DNA from: COE1 sp964445375
GTDB taxonomy: Bacteria; Bacillota; Clostridia; Lachnospirales; Lachnospiraceae
Assembly: GCA_964445375.1 (NCBI GenBank)
Contig: CAYUKO010000080.1
Location: forward strand, 1 to 17,902
Reading direction: 5' to 3'
DNA length: 17,902 nt
Position 1 is the stretch's first letter. Each line of letters begins with the position of its first letter. The notes under the pieces were generated by a model. It saw only the letters and a program-made list of their open reading frames with translations. It was not told the DNA's origin and searched no databases. The translations under genes were made by a program, and so were the position numbers. Shown here piece after piece: positions 5,405 through 12,891 of the stretch.

Positions 5405-7639
5405 ATGATTTTGAATAGAAAAAAGGCTAAAAACGATACAACTTCCACAATCGATAATCAGGCTCTTATGTTACGTACCGTAACCTCTTACAGTTTATTT
5501 TTACTGATTATTCTGATTTTGTTCTTCTATTTGTATCATTCTACTATAGATAATGTAAGAAATTCTTATAATCAACAGGCAAAATCTACGTTAATCAGCA
5601 ACGCTGAGTTATTTGAAAAAGATTTGAACATCATGAATGTTTATTGCAGACAATTGCTTCAAAATGACGATTTTCGTAAGCTTATGGCGTATGATAATGA
5701 CGAGGGTGCATTTTTTGACCTGGGGTACAAACTTGCTACAATGCTATCCACAGATGTATATCCGGAGTCACTTCTTCCTATTGAAGAGGTTTATTGTTAT
5801 TTACCAAATACAGGATACATTCTTTCACCAAATTACTTTATATCAGAAAAGAGATATTACGATTGGATAAAGCGTTATTCCGAAGATAGTTATGAAAGTT
5901 GGTTGAAAGTTCTTACAAGCGAAGAATCCTATCATTGCTTTTTACCAATGGATTCCATTGCGCCAAACTTCAGCAAGGATTACTTTATGTATCTCATTAA
6001 TATGGACGATTTGTTTTATTTGGATGCCGATGCTGTTGTTTGCTTTATCTTTGAAAAAGAAGAACTGGCATCTCTTTTTCATAATCTTAGTACTCAGGAG
6101 GCTCACGGATCTTTAGTCGTCACAAACGCGGAACAGACTCCTATTTTATCTATCGGTGATGATATTTCTACTTCTTTAAGATTTATCAATGGTTTTGCCG
6201 ATTATGATCAGAATGATCAGGTATTTACTATGGGAGTTTATCAATCCGGTGGTGCCGAATATACGTACTATTATACTTTTCCGTCCTTTAAACATGCTTC
6301 CAATGTATCGACCAGAAAGTTTATCTATATTAGTATCTTCTCTGTCTGCTTCCTGATTGGCTCCGCTTTGGTCATCCTGTTCTCAAAGCGAAACGTACAG
6401 CCAATTATTAAGCTTGGAAACGAACTTCATGAGGCAGTTGCAACACAGAACCACTTACAGGAGGTTGTGGAAAATCAACGGCCGATTATTTGTAAATCCT
6501 ATGTCCGTCAATTACTCTCCGGCATGATTACAACTGCAGAAGAAGTTTCCTATATAGGAGATTATCTTGGTCTTTCCGATGAACACCTGTATTTTAATGG
6601 TCTTTATATCGTTGCATACAATAACACCAGTGATTCTTCTGATGCCGTTTCCAATATAGTTATGACACCGGAAGAATTCCATCAGACCATTTTAAATGCC
6701 CTATACAGTTACTTTGGTTCTACTTTGCTTTATTTTCGTCCGGATGACCGAACCTACGGTATTCTTCTTTCCTGTTCGGAAACAGAAGAAAAAGATTTTG
6801 TTTTTAAAATACATGAAATCGTTGTTTTTCTTCATAACTATCTACTTGATTCCTATGGAATCTGGTTATTTGCCGGTATTGGAAAGAATACTCCTGATCT
6901 GATGAATGTATGGGAATCCTATCAACAGGCAACAGAAGCGGCAAGCTATATCAGCAAGAATTATTTCTTCTTTCCTTACGAATTTATCAAGAAGGATTCG
7001 AATGTCTTTTATTATCCGGCTGAGATTTCTACCAAGCTGATACATTTTATTACAACAGGAAACACACCACAGGTATTAGAACTTTTTAATCTGATTCATC
7101 AGGAAAATATCGAAGAACGTTCTCTTCCTATTAATATTTTAAAGTTCCTGCTGTCAGATATTCGTAATACACTGTTAAAGGCACGCTTTGCCTTACCATC
7201 TTCCGTTCCAAAGGAAAAGACACAGCTTCTGGATGAACGTTTTAACCAACACGTGACCTTCAAGCTTTGTGAAGATATTGCGCTGACTCTATGTGAACTC
7301 TTTTCCACGAAGACAGAAGATACCAATCTGATTGCGACCATTGAGAAATACATTGAAAAGAATTATATGGATCCTGCCATGGGACTCAATAAGATTTCCG
7401 ATGAATTCCAGATTTCAGAAAGTTATTTCTCTCACATGTTCAAAGAGAAAACTGGTGTAAACTTCTCTAACTATCTGGAAAACATTCGAATGAGCGAAGC
7501 TGCAAGATTGATTAAAGAAACCACCATCAGCCTGAATGAATTGTATATTTCTGTTGGATACAACAATGCGAATACATTTCGACGTGCTTTTAAGAAAACA
7601 TATGGTATTACACCAAGTGCCATGAGAGAAGGGAAGTAG
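5405..7639 (+). CDS. Membrane-bound AraC-family transcriptional regulator with extracellular sensor domain
   Basis: This 744-residue one-component sensor-regulator probably detects the imported sugar outside the cell and activates the divergent transporter operon. Layout: cytoplasmic N-terminus (1-26), membrane span 1 (about 27-46), extracytoplasmic sensor (about 47-304), membrane span 2 (about 306-327), a cytoplasmic middle region, and a C-terminal AraC DNA-binding domain (about 641-744). Two helix-turn-helix units are visible at about 660-684 (ISDEFQISESYFSHMFKEK) and 709-734 (VGYNNANTFRRAFKKTYG). Size and architecture match YesS/RhgR, the rhamnogalacturonan regulator of B. subtilis. The ATG at 5405 is nine bases after AGGAG; an in-frame TTG immediately before it (5402) is possible but less likely. 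The stop codon is embedded in a terminator shared with pyrC. Confidence 0.93.
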   Translation: MILNRKKAKNDTTSTIDNQALMLRTVTSYSLFLLIILILFFYLYHSTIDNVRNSYNQQAKSTLISNAELFEKDLNIMNVYCRQLLQNDDFRKLMAYDNDEGAFFDLGYKLATMLSTDVYPESLLPIEEVYCYLPNTGYILSPNYFISEKRYYDWIKRYSEDSYESWLKVLTSEESYHCFLPMDSIAPNFSKDYFMYLINMDDLFYLDADAVVCFIFEKEELASLFHNLSTQEAHGSLVVTNAEQTPILSIGDDISTSLRFINGFADYDQNDQVFTMGVYQSGGAEYTYYYTFPSFKHASNVSTRKFIYISIFSVCFLIGSALVILFSKRNVQPIIKLGNELHEAVATQNHLQEVVENQRPIICKSYVRQLLSGMITTAEEVSYIGDYLGLSDEHLYFNGLYIVAYNNTSDSSDAVSNIVMTPEEFHQTILNALYSYFGSTLLYFRPDDRTYGILLSCSETEEKDFVFKIHEIVVFLHNYLLDSYGIWLFAGIGKNTPDLMNVWESYQQATEAASYISKNYFFFPYEFIKKDSNVFYYPAEISTKLIHFITTGNTPQVLELFNLIHQENIEERSLPINILKFLLSDIRNTLLKARFALPSSVPKEKTQLLDERFNQHVTFKLCEDIALTLCELFSTKTEDTNLIATIEKYIEKNYMDPAMGLNKISDEFQISESYFSHMFKEKTGVNFSNYLENIRMSEAARLIKETTISLNELYISVGYNNANTFRRAFKKTYGITPSAMREGK

Positions 7640-7652
7640 TTATCTACTTCCC
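7631..7652. terminator. Bidirectional terminator built from the ends of both convergent genes
   Basis: GGGAAGTAG (7631-7639) pairs perfectly with CTACTTCCC (7644-7652) around TTAT. On the plus strand TTTT follows (7653-7656), giving an intrinsic terminator for the regulator gene. On the minus strand the tail TTCTCTC is weaker. The TAG stop of the regulator lies in one arm and the TAA stop of pyrC (7640-7642) lies in the loop, so there is no intergenic DNA at all. Confidence 0.75.
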
Positions 7653-8950
7653 TTTTGATATGCAATCTTACCATCTGTAATGGTATATTTGACAACACCC
7701 TGTAAATTCATTCCTGTAAAAGGTGAATTCTTTGATTTCGATTCATAATCTCCTACTGTCCATTCCTCATTCTCAGAAAAGATAACCATGTCAGCTGCCT
7801 TTCCTTCTTCCAGAGTTCCTGCCTGTAAACCATACATATTTGCCGGATTGCAGGTCATGGCTGCAAGAAGCTCACTCATAGTAAGAACATTCTTATGCAC
7901 CAGATTCGTAACGCCAAGTGATAATGCAGTTTCAAGTCCAATAATACCACTTGGTGCTTCTGTTAAAGGCTTTGCTTTCTCTTCCTCACTATGTGGAGCA
8001 TGATCTGTTGCAATAATATCAATCGTTCCATCCTTTAAGCCTTCCAGAATCGCAAGACGATCTTCTTCCTCTCGTAATGGAGGATTCATCTTCGCTAAAG
8101 TACCATATTTTATAACAGCTTCTTCATTCAAACTAAAATGATGTGGTGTTGCTTCTGCGTGAATAGCATGTGTTGTTGATTTCTGTTTTGCCTGTCTTAC
8201 AAGCTCAACACCTTCCTTGGTACTAATATGCTGTACATTTAAAATAGCACCTGTTCTCAATGCTACTTCCAAATCTCTTTTAATCAATGAAATCTCTGCT
8301 TCTCTTGGTGAGCCGCCAATGCCATAATGCTTGGAAGCTTTTCCTCTGTTTACACCATTATTCGTAATCAGAGATGCATCCTCCTCATGAAGACTGACAG
8401 GAACACCAAGCTCTGCCGCCTTTCTCATAGCTTTTTCCAATACTTCTTCATCCATAATCGGAATACCATCATCGGTAAAGCCAGCAGCTCCCTTTGCAAG
8501 AAGGGTATCCATATCTGTAAGCTCCTTACCACCAAGTCCTTTGGTAACAGCCGCACAGGTATAAACATGAAGATCTGTCTTAGCTCCCTTTTCCAATACA
8601 TAAGCTAAGGTTTCTTCATTATCTACCGTTGGCTTTGTGTTTGCCATCAGAACGACACTGGTAAATCCACCTTTTAATGCCGCCTTTGCTCCGGTTTCGA
8701 TATCTTCCTTATAAGTAAAACCTGGATCTCTGAAATGAACATGCACATCTACCAATCCTGGAGCTACAATACAATCTGTTGCATCCAGAACTTCTATATC
8801 TTCTTTTTTGCAAGTTTTACTTTCATTTACTACTTCTTCTAATGTTTTATTGGTTATTTTTGCAATTTTTCCATCAATTGTCAGAATGTTAATGTGTTCA
8901 TCCAAACCATTTGATGGATTGATGACTCTGCCGTTCTTTATCCAAAGCAT
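7640..8950 (-). CDS. pyrC: Dihydroorotase, class I
   Basis: PyrC is the cytoplasmic zinc amidohydrolase that cyclises carbamoyl-aspartate to dihydroorotate, third step of UMP synthesis. At 436 residues it is slightly longer than usual (about 425-430), with a charged insert near 36-50. Metal and catalytic residues are in place: His70 and His72 in DVHVHFRDPG, the Asp of FTDDG near 159-160, His187 in SLHEED, His240 in QHIST and catalytic Asp315 in IATDHAPH. The substrate loop Asn-Pro-Pro-Leu-Arg is at about 288-292. AGAGG lies seven bases before the ATG at 8950. A PrcB-domain lipoprotein gene ends 74 bases upstream and may be co-transcribed. Downstream it is tail-to-tail with the AraC regulator; the next pyrimidine gene in the same direction is pyrK, about 7 kb away. 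Confidence 0.97.
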   Translation of the reverse strand: MLWIKNGRVINPSNGLDEHINILTIDGKIAKITNKTLEEVVNESKTCKKEDIEVLDATDCIVAPGLVDVHVHFRDPGFTYKEDIETGAKAALKGGFTSVVLMANTKPTVDNEETLAYVLEKGAKTDLHVYTCAAVTKGLGGKELTDMDTLLAKGAAGFTDDGIPIMDEEVLEKAMRKAAELGVPVSLHEEDASLITNNGVNRGKASKHYGIGGSPREAEISLIKRDLEVALRTGAILNVQHISTKEGVELVRQAKQKSTTHAIHAEATPHHFSLNEEAVIKYGTLAKMNPPLREEEDRLAILEGLKDGTIDIIATDHAPHSEEEKAKPLTEAPSGIIGLETALSLGVTNLVHKNVLTMSELLAAMTCNPANMYGLQAGTLEEGKAADMVIFSENEEWTVGDYESKSKNSPFTGMNLQGVVKYTITDGKIAYQKGSR

Positions 8951-9024
8951 ATCGTTTCCTCTTTTCTCTCATTCTCGTTCCTTGAATTCAATTCTTCACT
9001 CTAGCAACCATTATATATCAAGTA

Positions 9025-9456
9025 TTACCGAAAATCTACATCCTTATCAACGAGTTCTGTCTTAATTACAACATACGGATAGGTAATGCTGTCAATGACT
9101 TTTTCCTCTGAGCCAGGACCAATCAAGGTTGTGTCCACAACAAGATTGTTCTCTGTTTCATATAATGCATCCACTGAAATACTATATCCCCCGGTCTGCT
9201 GCTCACCAAAACCTATGGCAAGAAAAAGCTCCTCTCCTAATGTATAGCTAATCTGAAACGGACTAGCCTTCTTCTCCTCGATTACCTCCAATAATGCCTG
9301 CGGCTGTTCTTCCTCAGCAACCACTGTAAATTCTAAATCCCGAAGCTTTGCCTCTTCTTCCCCCGTCATGGCACATCCACACGCACAAACAGTAAGCATC
9401 ATAACAGGCAAGAGCCTCTTTATCCATTTAGTCATAAGGTTTGACAATCCTTTCAT
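9025..9456 (-). CDS. Small lipoprotein with PrcB C-terminal domain
   Basis: This is a probable exported lipoprotein of 143 residues. A basic start and hydrophobic stretch (KWIKRLLPVMMLTVCACGC) end in a Cys-rich lipobox-like motif, with either of two VCAC/ACGC cysteines as the lipidation site. After a Glu-rich linker, the C-terminal half has the PrcB signature: GFGEQQTGGYSI, then a PG turn, then TYPYVVIK. PrcB domains are named from a treponemal protease complex and are common in clostridial lipoproteins; a precise role is unknown. I chose the ATG at 9456 because AAAGGA lies about ten bases upstream. In-frame ATGs at 9465 (ribosome site too close) and 9435 are alternatives. It precedes pyrC on the same strand and is divergent from plsC. 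The link to pyrimidine synthesis is positional only. Confidence 0.8.
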   Translation of the reverse strand: MKGLSNLMTKWIKRLLPVMMLTVCACGCAMTGEEEAKLRDLEFTVVAEEEQPQALLEVIEEKKASPFQISYTLGEELFLAIGFGEQQTGGYSISVDALYETENNLVVDTTLIGPGSEEKVIDSITYPYVVIKTELVDKDVDFR

Positions 9457-9525
9457 TACATCCATTTCCTTTACGATTCTTTGTCTATATCCTATTACTG
9501 GAACTTCAAACTTATTCCGTTTTGG

Positions 9526-9554
9526 TTGCTTTTATAAAGTAAATTTAATATAAT
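9526..9554 (+). promoter_or_regulatory. Sigma-A promoter of plsC
   Basis: TTGCTT (9526-9531) and a perfect TATAAT (9549-9554) are spaced by 17 bases. The -10 is 55 bases before the plsC start codon. This is the strongest promoter-like match in the window. Confidence 0.7.
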
Positions 9555-9587
9555 GATTATCGAAACATATCTATTATGAATAATCAT
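9553..9587. promoter_or_regulatory. Inverted repeat over the plsC transcription start
   Basis: ATGATTAT (9553-9560) and ATAATCAT (9580-9587) are perfect 8-bp inverted arms separated by 19 bases. The left arm overlaps the end of the -10, so a bound regulator would block initiation, or the 5' leader could fold. It does not look like a FapR site. The AT-rich arms make chance possible. Confidence 0.35.
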
Positions 9588-9609
9588 ATTATTGAAAAAG
9601 GAGTACTTT

Positions 9610-10344
9610 ATGATTCGATTCATTTTAACAATTGGTTTTCTCATTATATTCCTTATATTGAGTACACCGATTAGAGGTATTGAGTACATCATCGGAAAGT
9701 TTAACCCCGAACTAAGAGACAAATCTTCTCTTGCCATTGTCAACTGGGCTTTTCGTGTCTGCGTTGTTACATCCGGTACCAAAGTAGATTATATTGGTGA
9801 AGAGAATGTACCCAAAGACATACCTGTTCTATATGTAGGAAATCACAGAAGTTATTTTGACATCATTTTGACCTATATCAGAGTTCCAAGAGTTACCGGT
9901 TATATTTCCAAAAAAGAAATGGAAAAAGTTCCTATGCTTAGAGCATGGATGCGTTTGCTTCATTGCCTTTTCTTAGATCGTGATGATATTAAAGCTGGTA
10001 TGAAAACCATATTAGAAGCTATTGAGAAAATCAAAAATGGAATTTCCATCTGTATCTTCCCGGAAGGTACCAGAAGTAAAGTTCCAGATCAATTTGGCGA
10101 ATTTCATGAAGGAAGCTTTAAGATTGCAGCCAAAGCGGGTTGTCCAATTGTTCCAATTACAATCAATAACAGCTCTGCTATTTTCGAGGACCAGCTTCCA
10201 CGCATAAAAAAATCACATGTTATTATTGAGTATGGAAAACCGATTTACTTAGATGAACTTCCAGCTGAATACAAGAAAAAGCCTGGTGTTTATGTAAAAC
10301 AGATTATTATGGACACCTATTTTAAAAACAAGGAATTGGTGTAA
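9610..10344 (+). CDS. plsC: 1-acyl-sn-glycerol-3-phosphate acyltransferase (PlsC family)
   Basis: This membrane-associated acyltransferase transfers a second acyl chain to lysophosphatidic acid, giving phosphatidic acid for phospholipid synthesis. It has 244 residues, the usual size. A hydrophobic N-terminal segment (about 3-18) anchors it. Motif I NHRSYFD gives the catalytic His79-x4-Asp84; motif III FPEGTRS is at 150-156 and motif IV VPITI at 181-185. The ATG at 9610 has AAGGAG (9598-9603) six bases upstream; an upstream in-frame TTG at 9592 would place that site inside the coding sequence and is rejected. It has its own promoter, is divergent from the PrcB-lipoprotein/pyrC pair and converges on murF across strong terminators, so it is a single-gene unit. 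Confidence 0.95.
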   Translation: MIRFILTIGFLIIFLILSTPIRGIEYIIGKFNPELRDKSSLAIVNWAFRVCVVTSGTKVDYIGEENVPKDIPVLYVGNHRSYFDIILTYIRVPRVTGYISKKEMEKVPMLRAWMRLLHCLFLDRDDIKAGMKTILEAIEKIKNGISICIFPEGTRSKVPDQFGEFHEGSFKIAAKAGCPIVPITINNSSAIFEDQLPRIKKSHVIIEYGKPIYLDELPAEYKKKPGVYVKQIIMDTYFKNKELV

Positions 10345-10350
10345 AAAAAA

Positions 10351-10368
10351 CGTTGCTAGGCAGCAACG
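10351..10368 (-). terminator. Second intrinsic terminator of the murF operon
   Basis: CGTTGCT (10351-10357) and AGCAACG (10362-10368) form a 7-bp stem with a 4-base loop. On the minus strand it is followed by eight T residues (10350-10343), which overlap the stop codon of the convergent plsC. It acts as a back-up behind the hairpin at 10382-10413. Confidence 0.8.
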
Positions 10369-10381
10369 ATCAAAAAAGAAC

Positions 10382-10413
10382 AAGCGATGTATCATCGAAA
10401 CGATACATCGCTT
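10382..10413. terminator. Strong bidirectional terminator between plsC and murF
   Basis: AAGCGATGTATC (10382-10393) pairs perfectly with GATACATCGCTT (10402-10413), a 12-bp stem with an 8-base loop. The plus strand continues with ATTTTATTCTTTCTTCTT and the minus strand with GTTCTTTTTT, so it can end both plsC and murF transcripts. Confidence 0.87.
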
Positions 10414-10442
10414 ATTTTATTCTTTCTTCTTACCTTCTATGA

Positions 10443-11819
10443 TTACATAACATCTGATAGTTTATGAACCAATTCCTCAAAATGCATTCCATGAGATGCT
10501 TTCACTAATACAGAATCTCCTATCTGCAATAATCCACTTAACTGCTCAAGAAAAGCTTCTTTATCCACAAAATGATATGCTGTACTTGTTGTATCTTCCA
10601 CAGATATTGCACCATCATACATATTCTTGGACAAATCCCCGATACAGATGATCACATCAATCCCTTTTGTAGCTGCATATGCACCTACTTCATAATGAAG
10701 CTCCTTTTCCTTGCTTCCAAGTTCAAACATATCACCTAAAATAGCAACTGTTCTTGAATTTGCCATAGTCAGTAAATCAATTGCTGCTTTCATGGAAACA
10801 GGATTCGCATTATAACAGTCATCAATGATTGTAAGATTCTCATTCTTAATAATATGGCTTCTTCCACCAACTGGCTCTACCGCTGCAATTCCTGCCTGAA
10901 TCTCTTCATCAGAAAGCCCAAGCACTGTTGCAACAGCTGTTGCTGCCAGCGCATTGAAAATCATATGCTCACCCGGAAGTGGAATCGAAGCTTCAAAGCT
11001 TCTTCCTTCTCTGTGAATGACTGCCTTACTACCTGAAAGCCCTTTATTCTCACAATCTGATGCATAAATAGCATGTTCTCCATTTCTTCCAAAGAAAAGC
11101 GGCTTCTTGCCATTTACTTCCTGAATCGTAATCAATTTATCATCATCACCATTCAGACACACATTTCCATCTGCTTTCATAAAATCAAAAATCTCAGATT
11201 TTGCTTTTAGAATACCATCTCTCGTTCCAAGATTCTCTAAATGGCACTGACCAATATTCGTAATGACACAAATATCCGGCTTAGCAATTTCGCTCAAACG
11301 ATGCATTTCACCAAAATCACTGATTCCCATTTCAAGAACAGCAACCTCTGTATCCTCTTTGATACGAAGTACCGTGAGTGGAAGCCCAACCTCGTTATTA
11401 AAGTTTCCTTCTGTCTTAAGTACCTTAAAATGTGTTGCAAGCACGCTGGCAATAAATTCCTTGGTGCTGGTCTTACCAACACTTCCTGTGATTCCTACTA
11501 CCTTAATATTCAGATTCTCTCGATAGAATCTTGCCACATCCTTTAGTGCCTGAAAGCTGTCCTTTACCAGAATATAAGCTCCCTTTGGATTCTCCGGTCT
11601 TTTTTCGCAGATCACACACAACGCACCTTTTTCAAATACACTGTCAATAAAGCTGTGTCCATCTACACGTTCTCCAACCGTAGCCACAAAAAGATAGTCT
11701 TTCTCTACTTTTCTGGAATCCAGTACAACACCCTGAACCTCAAGCTCTTCCTTGCCTTCTGCATGGCAAAGCTCTCCATCAACAGCTTTCGCTATGTTAT
11801 GTAATGTCATGTTCTTCAT
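10443..11819 (-). CDS. murF: UDP-N-acetylmuramoyl-tripeptide--D-alanyl-D-alanine ligase
   Basis: MurF adds the D-Ala-D-Ala dipeptide to the UDP-MurNAc tripeptide, completing the cytoplasmic pentapeptide precursor of peptidoglycan. It has 458 residues, the full family length. The N-terminal uridine-binding domain includes VVLDSRKV near 31-38. The ATP P-loop TGSVGKTSTK is at 111-120, followed by GNFNNEVGLPLTVL (138-151) and EMGISDFGEM. The MurF hallmark DDCYNANP is at 333-340 in the C-terminal domain. AAGGAG lies nine bases before the ATG at 11819, between the ddl stop and the start. It is 16 bases downstream of ddl, whose product is its substrate, and is the last gene before two terminators. 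Confidence 0.97.
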   Translation of the reverse strand: MKNMTLHNIAKAVDGELCHAEGKEELEVQGVVLDSRKVEKDYLFVATVGERVDGHSFIDSVFEKGALCVICEKRPENPKGAYILVKDSFQALKDVARFYRENLNIKVVGITGSVGKTSTKEFIASVLATHFKVLKTEGNFNNEVGLPLTVLRIKEDTEVAVLEMGISDFGEMHRLSEIAKPDICVITNIGQCHLENLGTRDGILKAKSEIFDFMKADGNVCLNGDDDKLITIQEVNGKKPLFFGRNGEHAIYASDCENKGLSGSKAVIHREGRSFEASIPLPGEHMIFNALAATAVATVLGLSDEEIQAGIAAVEPVGGRSHIIKNENLTIIDDCYNANPVSMKAAIDLLTMANSRTVAILGDMFELGSKEKELHYEVGAYAATKGIDVIICIGDLSKNMYDGAISVEDTTSTAYHFVDKEAFLEQLSGLLQIGDSVLVKASHGMHFEELVHKLSDVM

Positions 11820-11835
11820 AACGTCATGCTCCTTA

Positions 11836-12885
11836 CTATGCCTGATACTTGTTCATAGAAATCTCAATAATCTTCTCACAAAGTTCATCAAAATCAATAC
11901 CAACAGCTGCTGCTTCCTGTGGTAACAGAGAAGTTGGAGTCATTCCCGGCAATGTATTTGCTTCCAGACAATAGAAATGATACTGAGCATCCATACGGAA
12001 ATCAATTCTCACATAAGTACAGAGTCTTAATGCTTCATATACCTTTTCTGCTGCTTTCTGCATTGCCTTTGTAAGCTCTTCCGGTAAATCAGCCGGACAG
12101 GTTTCGATTGCAGAACCTGCCTGATACTTATTCTTATAATCATAGAAACCAACCTTTGGTGCAATTTCAATAATCGGCAATGCCTTTCCATCAATAACGC
12201 CAATGGAGAACTCTCTTCCTTCAATAAATTCTTCGATTAAAACGCGCTTTTCATAAGTAAATGCCTGTTTCAGTGCTTCTGCAAGCTCCGTGCTGTCATT
12301 TACCTTATATACACCAACACTGGAACCTCCACAGTTAACCTTTACGATACATGGGAAGCTGTTCCAGCTTACCTCTTCGCCCTCAACTACCGTAATTCCC
12401 TTTGGTGTCGGAACACCATACTTCACAAAGAATTCCTTGGAAATTGCCTTATCCATGGCAAGAGCACTGGATAAATAATTCGTACCTGTATATTTAATAT
12501 CCAATAAATCAAACATTGCCTGAATCTTACCGTCTTCACCATTCTGTCCATGAAGGGCAAGGAATACAATATCTCCCTGAGAACAGATATCGATTACATG
12601 TGGTCCAATAGCACATTCCGGATTGTCCTTACGCATTGCCTTTACCTGATTCAAATCCGGATTCTGACTACTGATAGCTCCAATTTTCTCGCTCCAATCT
12701 CGTTCAATCGAGAAAATATCCGCATAATTATCTTCTTCATATCCAAGATATACATCAAGAAGCACAACCTGATGTCCTTTCTTTACAAGTGCTTTATAAA
12801 TCATAGAACCTGTCACAAGTGACACATCTCTTTCTGTACTGATTCCTCCAGCCAATACTACGATTTTCATGTTATCATTCACCAT
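11836..12885 (-). CDS. ddl: D-alanine--D-alanine ligase
   Basis: Ddl is the ATP-grasp ligase that joins two D-alanines in the cytoplasm to supply MurF. It has 349 residues. Visible motifs are LAGGISTERDVSL near the N-terminus, LHGQNGEDG (111-119), ALAMDK (141-146), VKVNCGGSSVGV (181-192), EEFIEGREFSIGV in the ATP-grasp lobe, and LEANTLPGMTPTSLLP (307-322) with the Mg and omega-loop residues. The first ATG (12885) lies only seven bases after the stop of the GH9-like gene with a poorly spaced AAAGG. The ATG at codon 6 (12870) matches the usual MKIVVLAGG start of the family and has GGTGA eight bases upstream, so it may be the true start. The tight spacing implies co-translation with its upstream neighbour and with murF. 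Confidence 0.96.
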   Translation of the reverse strand: MVNDNMKIVVLAGGISTERDVSLVTGSMIYKALVKKGHQVVLLDVYLGYEEDNYADIFSIERDWSEKIGAISSQNPDLNQVKAMRKDNPECAIGPHVIDICSQGDIVFLALHGQNGEDGKIQAMFDLLDIKYTGTNYLSSALAMDKAISKEFFVKYGVPTPKGITVVEGEEVSWNSFPCIVKVNCGGSSVGVYKVNDSTELAEALKQAFTYEKRVLIEEFIEGREFSIGVIDGKALPIIEIAPKVGFYDYKNKYQAGSAIETCPADLPEELTKAMQKAAEKVYEALRLCTYVRIDFRMDAQYHFYCLEANTLPGMTPTSLLPQEAAAVGIDFDELCEKIIEISMNKYQA

Positions 12886-12891
12886 ACCTTT

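Noticed and set aside
715..7656. Transposon or integron carrying the sugar locus
   Set aside because: No transposase, integrase, terminal inverted repeats or target-site duplication can be seen at either boundary.
8808..9065. 85-codon plus-strand frame spanning the pyrC start and the lipoprotein end
   Set aside because: It overlaps two well-supported genes on the other strand and has no ribosome site or recognisable protein features.
9592..9609. TTG start for plsC
   Set aside because: It would place the AAGGAG ribosome site inside the coding sequence and has no site of its own; the ATG at 9610 fits the family start.
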